14,795 nucleotides of DNA, taken from the NCBI GenBank assembly GCA_021798855.1, contig JAJZBP010000022.1:1-14795 (forward strand), in the 5' to 3' direction. Numbering within the stretch: the first letter of the stretch is position 1; every line of letters begins with the position of its first letter. Positions 1-7,428 of the stretch are shown piece by piece. A program made the translations under genes and the position numbers. The stretch comes from Bacillota bacterium (GTDB lineage Bacteria; Bacillota; Sulfobacillia; JAJZIM01; JAJZBP01). Under the pieces are notes generated by a model. The model saw nothing but the letters and a program-made list of their open reading frames with translations, was not told the DNA's origin and made no database searches.

Positions 1-87
1 GTCAATGTTGGGAAGTGGAGTACATCCGGCGGACTCAACGTCACCAAGATCAGGCTGGCCTATTATTACAACGGGTTTGATGCCTGA
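1..87 (+). CDS. C-terminal fragment of an unidentified protein
   Basis: Frame 1 is open from the window edge to a TGA at 85-87 and encodes 28 residues ending in RLAYYYNGFDA. The piece is rich in Gly, Ser, Thr, Tyr and Asn (it begins VNVGKWSTSGG), a composition typical of a beta-rich surface, secreted or phage-structural protein, and unlike the Arg/Pro-rich shadow frames in this GC-rich DNA. No start codon is visible because the gene begins to the left of the window. I do not recognise the family and claim no function. A chance open frame of this length is possible, so confidence is limited. Confidence 0.4.
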   Translation, partial: VNVGKWSTSGGLNVTKIRLAYYYNGFDA

Positions 88-209
88 CCTCCAAAAACGA
101 AGAAGGACGGTCAGGTCTCCTATTGACTACGCCACAAAAAATTTGCGGCGAATTGCTCTGCCGACAGGTGAGGGGCGCTTTTGCGCCGAATTCTTATAGC
201 TAAACGCCG

Positions 210-1052
210 ATGAACAAGCCGACAACCGCCGCCCAAAAAGCCACGTGGGGCTTTCCCAAACCGCCGATCAAGTGGGCCGGAGGCAAGGGGCAACTGCTGT
301 TTCAGCTTGCGCCGCTTTTTCCGGAAGCCTTTGACGTCTACCACGAGCCGTTTCTGGGCGGCGGCGCGGTGTTTTTTCACCTGAAACCGGCGAGGGCCGT
401 ACTCATGGACAACAATCGGGAACTCATGGGCTTTTACCGTGTCGTCAGAGACGAATTGGACGCGTTGCTGGAGAGCTTGAACGGACACCGCAACGAAGCG
501 GCGTATTATTACGCCGTGCGTGGCATCGACCCGGAAACCCTCCCGCCGGTGGAAAGGGCTTCGCGTTTTTTGTACCTGAACAAGACCGGTTTCAATGGCT
601 TGTGGCGGGTGAACCGCCGCGGGCTGCACAACGTTCCTTTCGGACGGCACAAAAACCCGAAATACGCCGACGTTGATAACCTGCGATGGGTGAGTGCGGC
701 CCTGCGCCAGGCCGAGATCCGTTGCGGTGACTTTCGGTTGGCCGGGCAGTGGGTTGCCAGGGGGGACTTCGTTTATCTGGATCCGCCCTACCACCCGCTG
801 TCGGCGACCGCCAATTTCACCGCTTATTCGGCGACATCCTTCGGGATGGAGGACCAGGAGCGACTGGCGACCATGTTCAGGGAGATGGCCGAGGCGGGAT
901 GTCGGGTGATGCTGTCCAATTCGGACACCCCGTTCATCCGGCAACTTTACCGGGAATTCGACATCCGCACGGTGACGGCGAGGCGGGTGATCAACTGCCG
1001 AGCGTCCGGGCGCGGGCCGGTCAGCGAACTGGTGATCCGCAACTACGAATGA
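210..1052 (+). CDS. Dam/D12-class DNA adenine N6-methyltransferase
   Basis: This 280-residue protein has the length and motif order of the D12-class (Dam-like) DNA adenine methyltransferases, which transfer a methyl group from S-adenosylmethionine to N6 of adenine. Visible motifs are KWAGGKGQL (residues 21-29), the SAM-binding PFLGGGAV (47-54), MDNNREL (66-72), the family stretch LYLNKTGFNGLWR (121-133) and the catalytic DPPY (191-194). A TAA lies in frame three codons upstream of ATG 210, so the start cannot be further upstream. No clear Shine-Dalgarno precedes it, and translation may be weak or leaderless. No restriction endonuclease gene is visible on either side, so it looks like an orphan methylase (regulatory, repair-related or phage-derived) or half of a system broken by the window edge. 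The recognition sequence cannot be deduced here; GATC is typical of Dam but not assured. Confidence 0.93.
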   Translation: MNKPTTAAQKATWGFPKPPIKWAGGKGQLLFQLAPLFPEAFDVYHEPFLGGGAVFFHLKPARAVLMDNNRELMGFYRVVRDELDALLESLNGHRNEAAYYYAVRGIDPETLPPVERASRFLYLNKTGFNGLWRVNRRGLHNVPFGRHKNPKYADVDNLRWVSAALRQAEIRCGDFRLAGQWVARGDFVYLDPPYHPLSATANFTAYSATSFGMEDQERLATMFREMAEAGCRVMLSNSDTPFIRQLYREFDIRTVTARRVINCRASGRGPVSELVIRNYE

Positions 1053-1144
1053 AGCCACGTCACGGAACGGTTGCCTGTTGGAGGCGGGGGGAAGCGGCCG
1101 GCGGACCAACGGGTGGAAGATCGCTTGGGTGGAGGATCGGACCA

Positions 1145-1425
1145 CTAGCGATCTGGTGAACAAGTCTCCGCGCATCGGAAAAGTTGGGGTCTGGTCAAAA
1201 AGGTCCAGAGGCTCCCGTTTCGGCAGAGAACGGCTTCGCCGCGCGCAGCAGCGGTGTCCCCATCAGGGGCGGGAAGGGGATCCACATGCCGATGGCATGA
1301 GGGGAAGGTTCCCGGGTTCAAGGAACGGCTTGCCGTTCCTTCCTTGGAAATGGAGGGGTTCCGATTGCCGTTCTCAACCAACAGTGGGCAACGACGCATA
1401 TGGGCCTTTTTCACCAGACCACTAG
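1145..1425. repeat. MITE-like or structured non-coding element with terminal inverted repeats
   Basis: The 390-bp gap between the methylase and chemoreceptor genes (1053-1442) has no convincing gene but is rich in symmetry. Bases 1145-1160 (CTAGCGATCTGGTGAA) match the reverse complement of 1410-1425 at 14 of 16 positions, and both ends carry CTAG (1145-1148, 1422-1425). A second copy of the motif at 1188-1207 can pair with 1401-1420 (18 Watson-Crick pairs, one G-U, one mismatch). Inside are local hairpins at 1231-1241, 1258-1269, 1285-1299 (CATGCC/GGCATG) and a perfect 10-bp stem at 1320-1329/1332-1341 (AAGGAACGGC-TT-GCCGTTCCTT). CCACTAGC is directly repeated outside (1142-1149, 1419-1426). 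This fits a small non-autonomous transposable element, perhaps with a CTAG target duplication, or a folded RNA. No transposase is present. Confidence 0.45.
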
Positions 1426-1442
1426 CAGGGAGGCTTAGGAAG

Positions 1443-2336
1443 ATGCAAGGGAGCAAGGCCTTTGGTTCTTTCCCCTTGGAAGAAGAGGGATTCCGCGAAG
1501 GACGCGCTGAAACCGGCTCCGACCTTGAGAATGCCCTGAAATTCGTTCCTTATCTGCGCGCACTTTATGGAATGGAAGCGGCAATTGGGATAACCAATCG
1601 GGAACAGTTTCTATTTTACGAACCCGGGGCGCGGTTGGATCACAAGGTCAAGGTGGGGGATAAGCTCAAGCCGAACAGCCCGGCGGATGTCGCCATGAGG
1701 TCGGGAAAACGCTTGGTCCAAAAGGTGGAGAACAAAGATCTGTATGGGGTGTACTATGCGTCGGTGGTTGTGCCGTTGGGGGTGAACGGCGCGCCGGAGG
1801 GGGCCTTGGTGGTCTCCACGCCGACGGAAGCCAAGGACGAGTTGATCGGGGCGGCCAAGTCCATCAATTCGGCCATCGAGGCCATCGCCATGGGCTCCGC
1901 CAACCTGGCGGCATCCAGCGAACAATTGGCGGCCATGACCCAGGAACTCGAGGAAAAAACCAAGGAGATCGGCGGCTACGTGGAAGAGGTGGACAAGGTG
2001 ATCGTCCTGATTTCCAACGTGGCCTCCAAGACGCACCTTTTGGGTTTGAACGCGGCCATCGAAGCGGCCCACACCGGGGAGGTGGGCAGGGGTTTCAACG
2101 TGGTGGCGGAGGAGATCAGGAAGTTGTCCACCCAAACCAAGAATTCCACCCGGGAGATCACCGACGTCCTGACGAAAACCAAAACCAGCATCGAATTTTT
2201 CGCGGCGCAGACGAAACAAATTTCCGAAGTCACCCAGGATCAGGCGGAAACCACGGGGAACATCGCCAACAACATTGCCGAACTGAAACCGGTGGCGCGC
2301 AATCTATCGGAATTGGCGGACGTGGTGCTCACCTAA
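1443..2336 (+). CDS. Short soluble methyl-accepting chemotaxis protein
   Basis: The 297-residue product has no hydrophobic membrane segment, so it should be cytoplasmic. Residues about 25-135 form a small sensory-like domain (FLFYEPGARLDHKVKVGDKL, then YGVYYASVVVPLG) of a kind I recall in short clostridial chemoreceptors. Residues about 136-297 are helical signalling coiled coil. The receptor tip that contacts CheA/CheW is clear at about 182-230 (LLGLNAAIEAAHTGEVGRGF, VVAEEIRKLS). The tip deviates a little from the canonical QTNLLALNAAIEAARAGE, with SKTHLLGLNAAIEAAHTGE. I chose ATG 1443 because GGGAGG (1428-1433) precedes it by 9 nt; the reading frame stays open back to GTG 1254, but that stretch overlaps the repeat element and has no family resemblance. 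The ligand is unknown. No che genes are nearby, so it presumably joins arrays encoded elsewhere. Confidence 0.9.
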   Translation: MQGSKAFGSFPLEEEGFREGRAETGSDLENALKFVPYLRALYGMEAAIGITNREQFLFYEPGARLDHKVKVGDKLKPNSPADVAMRSGKRLVQKVENKDLYGVYYASVVVPLGVNGAPEGALVVSTPTEAKDELIGAAKSINSAIEAIAMGSANLAASSEQLAAMTQELEEKTKEIGGYVEEVDKVIVLISNVASKTHLLGLNAAIEAAHTGEVGRGFNVVAEEIRKLSTQTKNSTREITDVLTKTKTSIEFFAAQTKQISEVTQDQAETTGNIANNIAELKPVARNLSELADVVLT

Positions 2337-2338
2337 GG

Positions 2339-2408
2339 AAGGGTTCGGCTCCGTACATGCGCCCGTCGCCTTTGGCGAGGGCAAGGAACGGACCTCCGCC
2401 GAACCCTT
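2339..2408 (+). terminator. Possible terminator or structured region after the chemoreceptor gene
   Basis: A perfect 11-bp inverted repeat, AAGGGTTCGGC (2339-2349) and GCCGAACCCTT (2398-2408), begins two bases after the chemoreceptor stop codon and is followed by only TT before ACG. The 48-nt interior contains a second hairpin, TCGCC-TTT-GGCGA (2366-2378). The short T-run and large loop make it a weak intrinsic terminator at best. It could equally be a structured leader of polC. A further hairpin GCCACC-GGG-GGTGGC lies at 2422-2436. Confidence 0.4.
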
Positions 2409-2482
2409 TTACGCCCAGTTCGCCACCGGGGGTGGCTCCCGTGCTATAGACGCAACTCGAACCGGGGGGAGGCAAGTGCGCG

Positions 2483-5400
2483 TTGAAAGACCCCCTGTCC
2501 CTGCTCCTGCCGGAGGCCTGGGGCAGCCAACTGTCCGGAGTGGAGGTTTTCCCGGACCGGGGAGAGTGGGTGCTCCACCTGCAGGGCGCCCGGACGGTGG
2601 CGTGGGAGGAGACGGCCCGCCGGATGGCGGCCGCCGTGCCCGGCTTGCAAAAGATATCCCTGGCCGTGGTTGAGGGTGGCGAGGAGGTCTGGCCGGCGAT
2701 CCTGAGCAAGTTAAGGCAGTCGGCGCCGGGGGTTTGCGCCCAGATCGCCGGCGAGCCTCGGTTGAGCGCGGGCGAACTGCGCGTGCCGGTGGTTGATGGG
2801 TTCGCCAGGGAACTTTTGGGCCGCAAGGGCCTGGAACGGATGCTGGCCGGGGAGTGGGAGGCCGCCACCGGGGAAAAGGTTGTGGTCAGGTTGGTGGATG
2901 GCGGTGGAGGCGCCGGAGTGACCGCGGCGCCCCCGCCGGCTCCCGTGCCCCCATCCGGGCGACCGTCCGCACCGCCGCCCGGGCGGAAGGCGGGCAAGGA
3001 GGCCATCTGGGGGCGCTTTTTCCCGCCCGCCAAGGCGGTTGCGATCCGGGAAGGAGTCGAAGGCGGGGGCGAAGTGATCCTGCGGGGCCGGGTGGTGGAA
3101 GTGGAACGGAAGACCACCAGACGCGGTCTGGAGTTGTATTTTTTTACCTTAACGGACCTGGACGATTCGGTCACGGTCAGGGTTCCGGCGGGTAAACGGG
3201 GTTTTCCGGACCTGTCCCCCGGGCGCTGGGTGCGGGTCAAAGGCATGCTGGAGGAAGACCCTTTCCGCCGCGAGATCATCCTGGTGGCCGCCGGCATCTG
3301 CGCGGAGGAACCGCCCCCGGAGCGAACCGACGAGGCTGCGGACAAGCGAATTGAACTGCACCTGCACACGCGCCTGAGCGCCATGGACGCGGTCTGCGGT
3401 CCGGCCGAGGCGGTCGAGCGGGCGGCGCGGTTCGGGCACCCGGCGGTGGCGATCACCGACCACGGCGTGGTCCAAGCCTTTCCCGAAGCCTGGGAGGCGG
3501 GTCGGCGTCACGGGGTGAAGGTCATCCTGGGACTGGAGGCCTACCTGTTGGACCCGGAAGCGCCCTTCGCCTGGCGGGAGGAGAAACTGCACGGGGTGCT
3601 CCTGGAGAACGTCTTCACCGTGGTTGATGTGGAGACCACGGGGCTTTCCCCGCGTGCGGACGAACTTTTGGAAATCGGGGCGGTCCGCGTGGCCGGAGGC
3701 ACGACCGTGGGCGAGTTCCACACCTTTTTGCGACCGGAAGGGGATGTTCCCGCCGAAATCACCCGGCTCACCGGGATCACGACCGCGATGGTCCGGGACG
3801 CCCCCCCGCCGGCCGCGGCCTTGGCGGATTTTCTGGCTTTCGCCGGGGACACTTGCCTGGTGGCCCACAACGCTCCCTTCGACCTTGGTTTTTTGGGGGT
3901 GGCGCTGCGCCGCCACTTGGGGGCCGACCTGGGTGGCCATCCCGCCCTGGACACCCTTGGTTTATCCAGAGTTCTCTATCCTAAGCGTAAAACCCATCGC
4001 CTGGATGCCCTGGCCAAGGAGTTCAACGTGCCCTTGAACAACCACCACCGGGCCGGGGACGACGCCCGGGCCACGGCGGAGATCCTCTTGCACCTCCTGC
4101 GGGAGGCGGCTCGGCGAGGTTGTTCGTCCCCGGACGGCCTGCGGGAATTGACCGCGGGAGCGGGCGGAGCCGGGCAGCGTCCTTTCCATGCCGTCCTCCT
4201 GGTGCGAAACGGCAGCGGCCTGCGCAACCTGTACCATCTGGTCAGCGAGTCCCACCTGCAGGGTTTCCAGCGGGTGCCGCGGATCACCCGGGGCGCCTTG
4301 AGCCGTCGCCGCGAAGGTCTCCTGGTGGGATCGGCCTGCCGGGAGGGGGAGCTTTGGGAAGCCTTCCAGCGCGGGGCCGACCGGCCGGAACTCGAGCGGA
4401 TCGGGCGCTTTTACGATTATTTGGAAATACAGCCCGTTCCCGGCGACCCCGCCGGTCGGCGCGGTGCCCTGCACCGGGAGATCGCCGGGGAGGTCTGCCG
4501 GTTGGGGGAGCGGATGGGGATTCCCGTGGTGGCCACCGGGAACGTTCACTATCTGGAACCGGAAGAGGTCATTTACCGGAGGATCATTACGGCCGCCGGT
4601 GGAGGCGGGGGAGCGGAGGAGGAAGGTTGGCGCTATTTTCGGACCACTGCGGAAATGCTGGCCGAGTTCGCCTACCTGGGGGAGGACGAGGCGCGGCGGG
4701 TGGTCATTGACAATCCCGAAAGGATCGCGGCGATGGTGGAAAACGTGCCGCCCGTGCCGGAGGAGGTGCACGCACCCGAGATCCCCGGCGCGGCCGAAGT
4801 CATCAGAAGTCTGGTGGAGGAAAAGAGTCGACAAAGATACGGTTCGGCGCCGCCGGCCCCCGTTTCCGAGCGCTTGGACAAGGAAATGAAAGCCATCTTG
4901 GGACACGGATTTGCGGGTGTCTATCAGATTGCCCGGCAATTGGTGAACAGGTCCCTGTCCATGGGTTATCTGGTGGGTTCCCGGGGATCGGTCGGGTCGT
5001 CCCTGGTGGCCAACCTCTGCGGGATCACCGAGGTCAACCCCCTGCCGCCCCACTACCTGTGTCCGGCCTGCCACCACACCCGGTTTGTCGGCGACGGTTC
5101 CGTCGCTTCCGGTTACGACCTGCCGCGGGCCGCCTGTCCGGAGTGCGGGACGGAAATGACCAAGGACGGCCAGGACATCCCCTTCGAGACCTTCCTCGGC
5201 TTCGAGGGGGACAAGGTGCCGGACATCGACCTGAACTTCGCCGGGGAAGCGCAGGGAGCGGTGCACCGTTACGCCGAGGAACTCTTGGGGAAAACCAAGG
5301 TGTACCGGGCGGGGACGATTTCCACCCTGGCCCAGCGGACAGCCTGCGGCTTGGCCAGGGGTTACCTGGAGGGAAAGGGTAGAACGGCGCGGGAGGCCGA

Positions 5401-6637
5401 GATCCGGCGGTTGGCGGGGGGGATCACCGGAGTCAAGCGAACCACCGGGCAGCATCCGGGCGGGTTGATGATCGTGCCGGAGGGCATGGACATCCACCGG
5501 TTCACCCCGATCCAGCGCCCGGCCGACGCGCCGGACGCCGAAACGATCACCACCCACTTCGACTACCATGCCATTTCCAGCCGCCTGCTGAAACTTGACC
5601 TGTTGGGACACGACGATCCCACCACCCTGCGCCTTTTGGAGGAGGCAACCGGGGTGGCGGCCCGAACCATTCCGCTGGACGATCCGGCCACTCTGGGACT
5701 TTTCTCCGGCACCGCTTCCCTGGGCGTTGCGGACGAGACCATCGGCGCCGAGGTGGGGACCCTGGGCATTCCCGAGTTCGGCACCCGCTTCGTGCGGGGG
5801 ATGCTCAAGGAGACCAAACCGGCTTCTTTCGGCGAACTGGTCCGCATTTCCGGCCTTTCCCACGGGACCGACGTCTGGAGCAACAACGCGCAAAACCTGG
5901 TGCGGGAAAAAACAGCGCGCCTTTCGCAGGTGATCGCCACCCGGGACGACATCATGCTCTACCTGATCCAAAAGGGCCTGGCGCCGGGGCGGGCTTTCGC
6001 GATCATGGAGTCCGTGCGCAAGGGCAAGGGCCTGTCCGCGGCGGACGAGAAGGAGATGAAGGGGCGGGGAGTGCCCGGGTGGTACGTGGATTCCTGCCGC
6101 AAGATCAGTTACATGTTTCCCAAGGCCCACGCGGCGGCCTATTGTATGATGGCCTTCCGGATCGCCTGGTACAAGGTGCATCACCCGGCGGCCTTTTACG
6201 CCGCCTACTTCACGGTGCGGTCGGATGACGTGGACGCCGGCGTTTTGGCGGGTGGACCGGAAGCCATCGGGGAGAAGATCGCCGAACTGGGCAAGGGGGA
6301 GGAACCGTCGGCCAAGGACAAGGCGGCGCTTTCCGCCCTGGAGGTGGCCCGGGAGGCCTGGGCGCGGGGAGTCGTCCTGCTCCCAGTGGATCTGTACCGG
6401 TCCGATCCGTTCGTCTTCCGGGTGACGCCGGAGGGACTGCGGCCACCCTTCATCGCCCTGCAGGGACTGGGGAAGGCGGCGGCGGTGGCCCTGGCCGAGG
6501 CCAGGGCCGCGGGTCCGTTCACCTCCCTGGAGAACCTGCGGGAACGGGCGGGAGCCGGCAAAAAAGTGCTGGAACTGTTGGACAAACACGGCAGCCTGCG
6601 GGGTCTGGCGCAAACCAACCAGTTGACTTTCGGGTAG
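2483..6637 (+). CDS. polC: DNA polymerase III alpha subunit, PolC type
   Basis: PolC is the replicative polymerase of Bacillota, with a built-in proofreading exonuclease. The 1384-residue product is slightly shorter than the usual 1430-1440. Domains in order: N-terminal domain; Gly/Pro-rich linker (about 138-173); OB fold (about 195-275); PHP domain starting ELHLHT (291-296); inserted DEDDh exonuclease with D382, E384, D467, H522 and D527, all intact; remainder of PHP; four-Cys zinc site (C860, C863, C885, C888); palm aspartates in PDIDLNF (D914, D916) and D1039 in KLDLLGHDDP; KRTTGQHPGG at 985-994; and a C-terminal clamp-binding motif NQLTFG. The TTG start follows GGGGGGAGG (2464-2472) by 10 nt; an overlapping GTG at 2476 is in another frame. 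Compared with Bacillus subtilis, the PHP region has a Gly-run (about 706-712) where a longer loop normally sits. All catalytic residues I could check are present, so it should be functional. The usual rimP-nusA neighbours are absent downstream. Confidence 0.97.
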   Translation: MKDPLSLLLPEAWGSQLSGVEVFPDRGEWVLHLQGARTVAWEETARRMAAAVPGLQKISLAVVEGGEEVWPAILSKLRQSAPGVCAQIAGEPRLSAGELRVPVVDGFARELLGRKGLERMLAGEWEAATGEKVVVRLVDGGGGAGVTAAPPPAPVPPSGRPSAPPPGRKAGKEAIWGRFFPPAKAVAIREGVEGGGEVILRGRVVEVERKTTRRGLELYFFTLTDLDDSVTVRVPAGKRGFPDLSPGRWVRVKGMLEEDPFRREIILVAAGICAEEPPPERTDEAADKRIELHLHTRLSAMDAVCGPAEAVERAARFGHPAVAITDHGVVQAFPEAWEAGRRHGVKVILGLEAYLLDPEAPFAWREEKLHGVLLENVFTVVDVETTGLSPRADELLEIGAVRVAGGTTVGEFHTFLRPEGDVPAEITRLTGITTAMVRDAPPPAAALADFLAFAGDTCLVAHNAPFDLGFLGVALRRHLGADLGGHPALDTLGLSRVLYPKRKTHRLDALAKEFNVPLNNHHRAGDDARATAEILLHLLREAARRGCSSPDGLRELTAGAGGAGQRPFHAVLLVRNGSGLRNLYHLVSESHLQGFQRVPRITRGALSRRREGLLVGSACREGELWEAFQRGADRPELERIGRFYDYLEIQPVPGDPAGRRGALHREIAGEVCRLGERMGIPVVATGNVHYLEPEEVIYRRIITAAGGGGGAEEEGWRYFRTTAEMLAEFAYLGEDEARRVVIDNPERIAAMVENVPPVPEEVHAPEIPGAAEVIRSLVEEKSRQRYGSAPPAPVSERLDKEMKAILGHGFAGVYQIARQLVNRSLSMGYLVGSRGSVGSSLVANLCGITEVNPLPPHYLCPACHHTRFVGDGSVASGYDLPRAACPECGTEMTKDGQDIPFETFLGFEGDKVPDIDLNFAGEAQGAVHRYAEELLGKTKVYRAGTISTLAQRTACGLARGYLEGKGRTAREAEIRRLAGGITGVKRTTGQHPGGLMIVPEGMDIHRFTPIQRPADAPDAETITTHFDYHAISSRLLKLDLLGHDDPTTLRLLEEATGVAARTIPLDDPATLGLFSGTASLGVADETIGAEVGTLGIPEFGTRFVRGMLKETKPASFGELVRISGLSHGTDVWSNNAQNLVREKTARLSQVIATRDDIMLYLIQKGLAPGRAFAIMESVRKGKGLSAADEKEMKGRGVPGWYVDSCRKISYMFPKAHAAAYCMMAFRIAWYKVHHPAAFYAAYFTVRSDDVDAGVLAGGPEAIGEKIAELGKGEEPSAKDKAALSALEVAREAWARGVVLLPVDLYRSDPFVFRVTPEGLRPPFIALQGLGKAAAVALAEARAAGPFTSLENLRERAGAGKKVLELLDKHGSLRGLAQTNQLTFG

Positions 6638-6666
6638 GCAACGGGCCAACGGAAAGGGGAAAGGGA

Positions 6667-7428
6667 ATGGATCGCCAAGCCCTGACCGAAATGTTGGAAA
6701 AGGTCCGCGGCGGTTCGCTCACTCCCGCGGAGGCCCTGGAGCGACTGGCCGGCTGGCCCTACGAGGACTTGGGCTTCGCCAAGGTGGACCAGCACCGGGC
6801 ATTGCGGCAGGGATTGCCCGAGGTGATCTACGGACCGGGCAAGGCGCCGGAGCAGGTGGTGGCGATCGCCGCCCGACTGCGCGCCGGCGGCGCGCCCGTC
6901 CTGATCACCCGGGTTACCCCGCGCGTCCTGGCCCGCCTGCGGGGAGTGTTCCCGGACTTGGAACATCACTCCGCAGCCAGGCTGGTGGTGGTGGGTCGCC
7001 CGTCGCCGGCGCGCCGCGCCGGGTACATCGCCGTGACCTCCGCCGGCACCGCCGACCTGCCCGTGGCGGAGGAGGCCGCCTGCTGCGCCGAGGCCATGGG
7101 CAATCCGGTGACCCGCGTCTACGACGTGGGGGTGGCCGGCATCCACCGGTTGCTCGACCACCGGGAAACCCTGGCCGGGGCGAGGGTGGTGATCGTCGTG
7201 GCCGGCATGGAGGGAGCGTTGCCCAGCGTGGTGGCCGGGCTGATCGACCGTCCGGTGGTGGCCGTGCCCACGAGCGTGGGCTACGGAGCCTCCTTCGGCG
7301 GGGTGGCGGCCCTGCTGGCCATGCTCAACAGTTGCGCCACCAGGGTGGGCGTGGTCAACATCGACAACGGGTTCGGCGCCGCCGCCCTGGCCGACGCCAT
7401 CAACCGTCCAACGGAGCCGGGGCCGTGA
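6667..7428 (+). CDS. larB: LarB, pyridinium-3,5-biscarboxylate mononucleotide synthase
   Basis: LarB starts synthesis of the nickel-pincer nucleotide cofactor by carboxylating and hydrolysing nicotinic acid adenine dinucleotide to pyridinium-3,5-biscarboxylic acid mononucleotide. It is related to the AIR carboxylase PurE. The 253-residue protein has the expected length and family blocks: VTSAGTADLPVAEEA (123-137), YDVGVAGIH (152-160), VAGMEGALPSVVAGL (168-182), PTSVGYGASFGG (201-212) and LNSCATRVGVVNIDNGFGA (220-238). C223 in the last block corresponds to the cysteine (C221 in Lactiplantibacillus, from memory) that forms the covalent intermediate. ATG 6667 follows GGGGA (6656-6660) by 6 nt. 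The gene begins 29 bp after polC and overlaps larC by four bases (GTGA), so larB and larC are translationally coupled and may be read from the polC promoter. Confidence 0.95.
   Translation: MDRQALTEMLEKVRGGSLTPAEALERLAGWPYEDLGFAKVDQHRALRQGLPEVIYGPGKAPEQVVAIAARLRAGGAPVLITRVTPRVLARLRGVFPDLEHHSAARLVVVGRPSPARRAGYIAVTSAGTADLPVAEEAACCAEAMGNPVTRVYDVGVAGIHRLLDHRETLAGARVVIVVAGMEGALPSVVAGLIDRPVVAVPTSVGYGASFGGVAALLAMLNSCATRVGVVNIDNGFGAAALADAINRPTEPGP

Noticed and set aside
123..128. TTGACT as a -35 box for the methylase gene
   Set aside because: No acceptable -10 sequence at 16-18 nt spacing.
174..187. GGCGC-TTTT-GCGCC hairpin before the methylase gene as a terminator
   Set aside because: Only 5 bp and no T-run follows; it could be chance in GC-rich DNA.
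120..1175. 351-codon open frame on the minus strand over the methylase gene
   Set aside because: Arg/Pro/His-rich translation with no family resemblance; it is the antisense shadow of a clear Dam-type gene in GC-rich DNA.
1254..1442. N-terminal extension of the chemoreceptor from GTG 1254
   Set aside because: No RBS there, no domain resemblance, and it overlaps the inverted-repeat element; ATG 1443 has a good RBS.
3962..6649. 895-codon open frame on the minus strand inside polC
   Set aside because: Length is striking, but the translation is low-information Gly/Arg/Gln/His-rich text antisense to highly conserved PolC motifs.
7332..7424. Extended larC start
   Set aside because: The extra residues are Arg/Gly-rich shadow of larB; family homology begins at GTG 7425.
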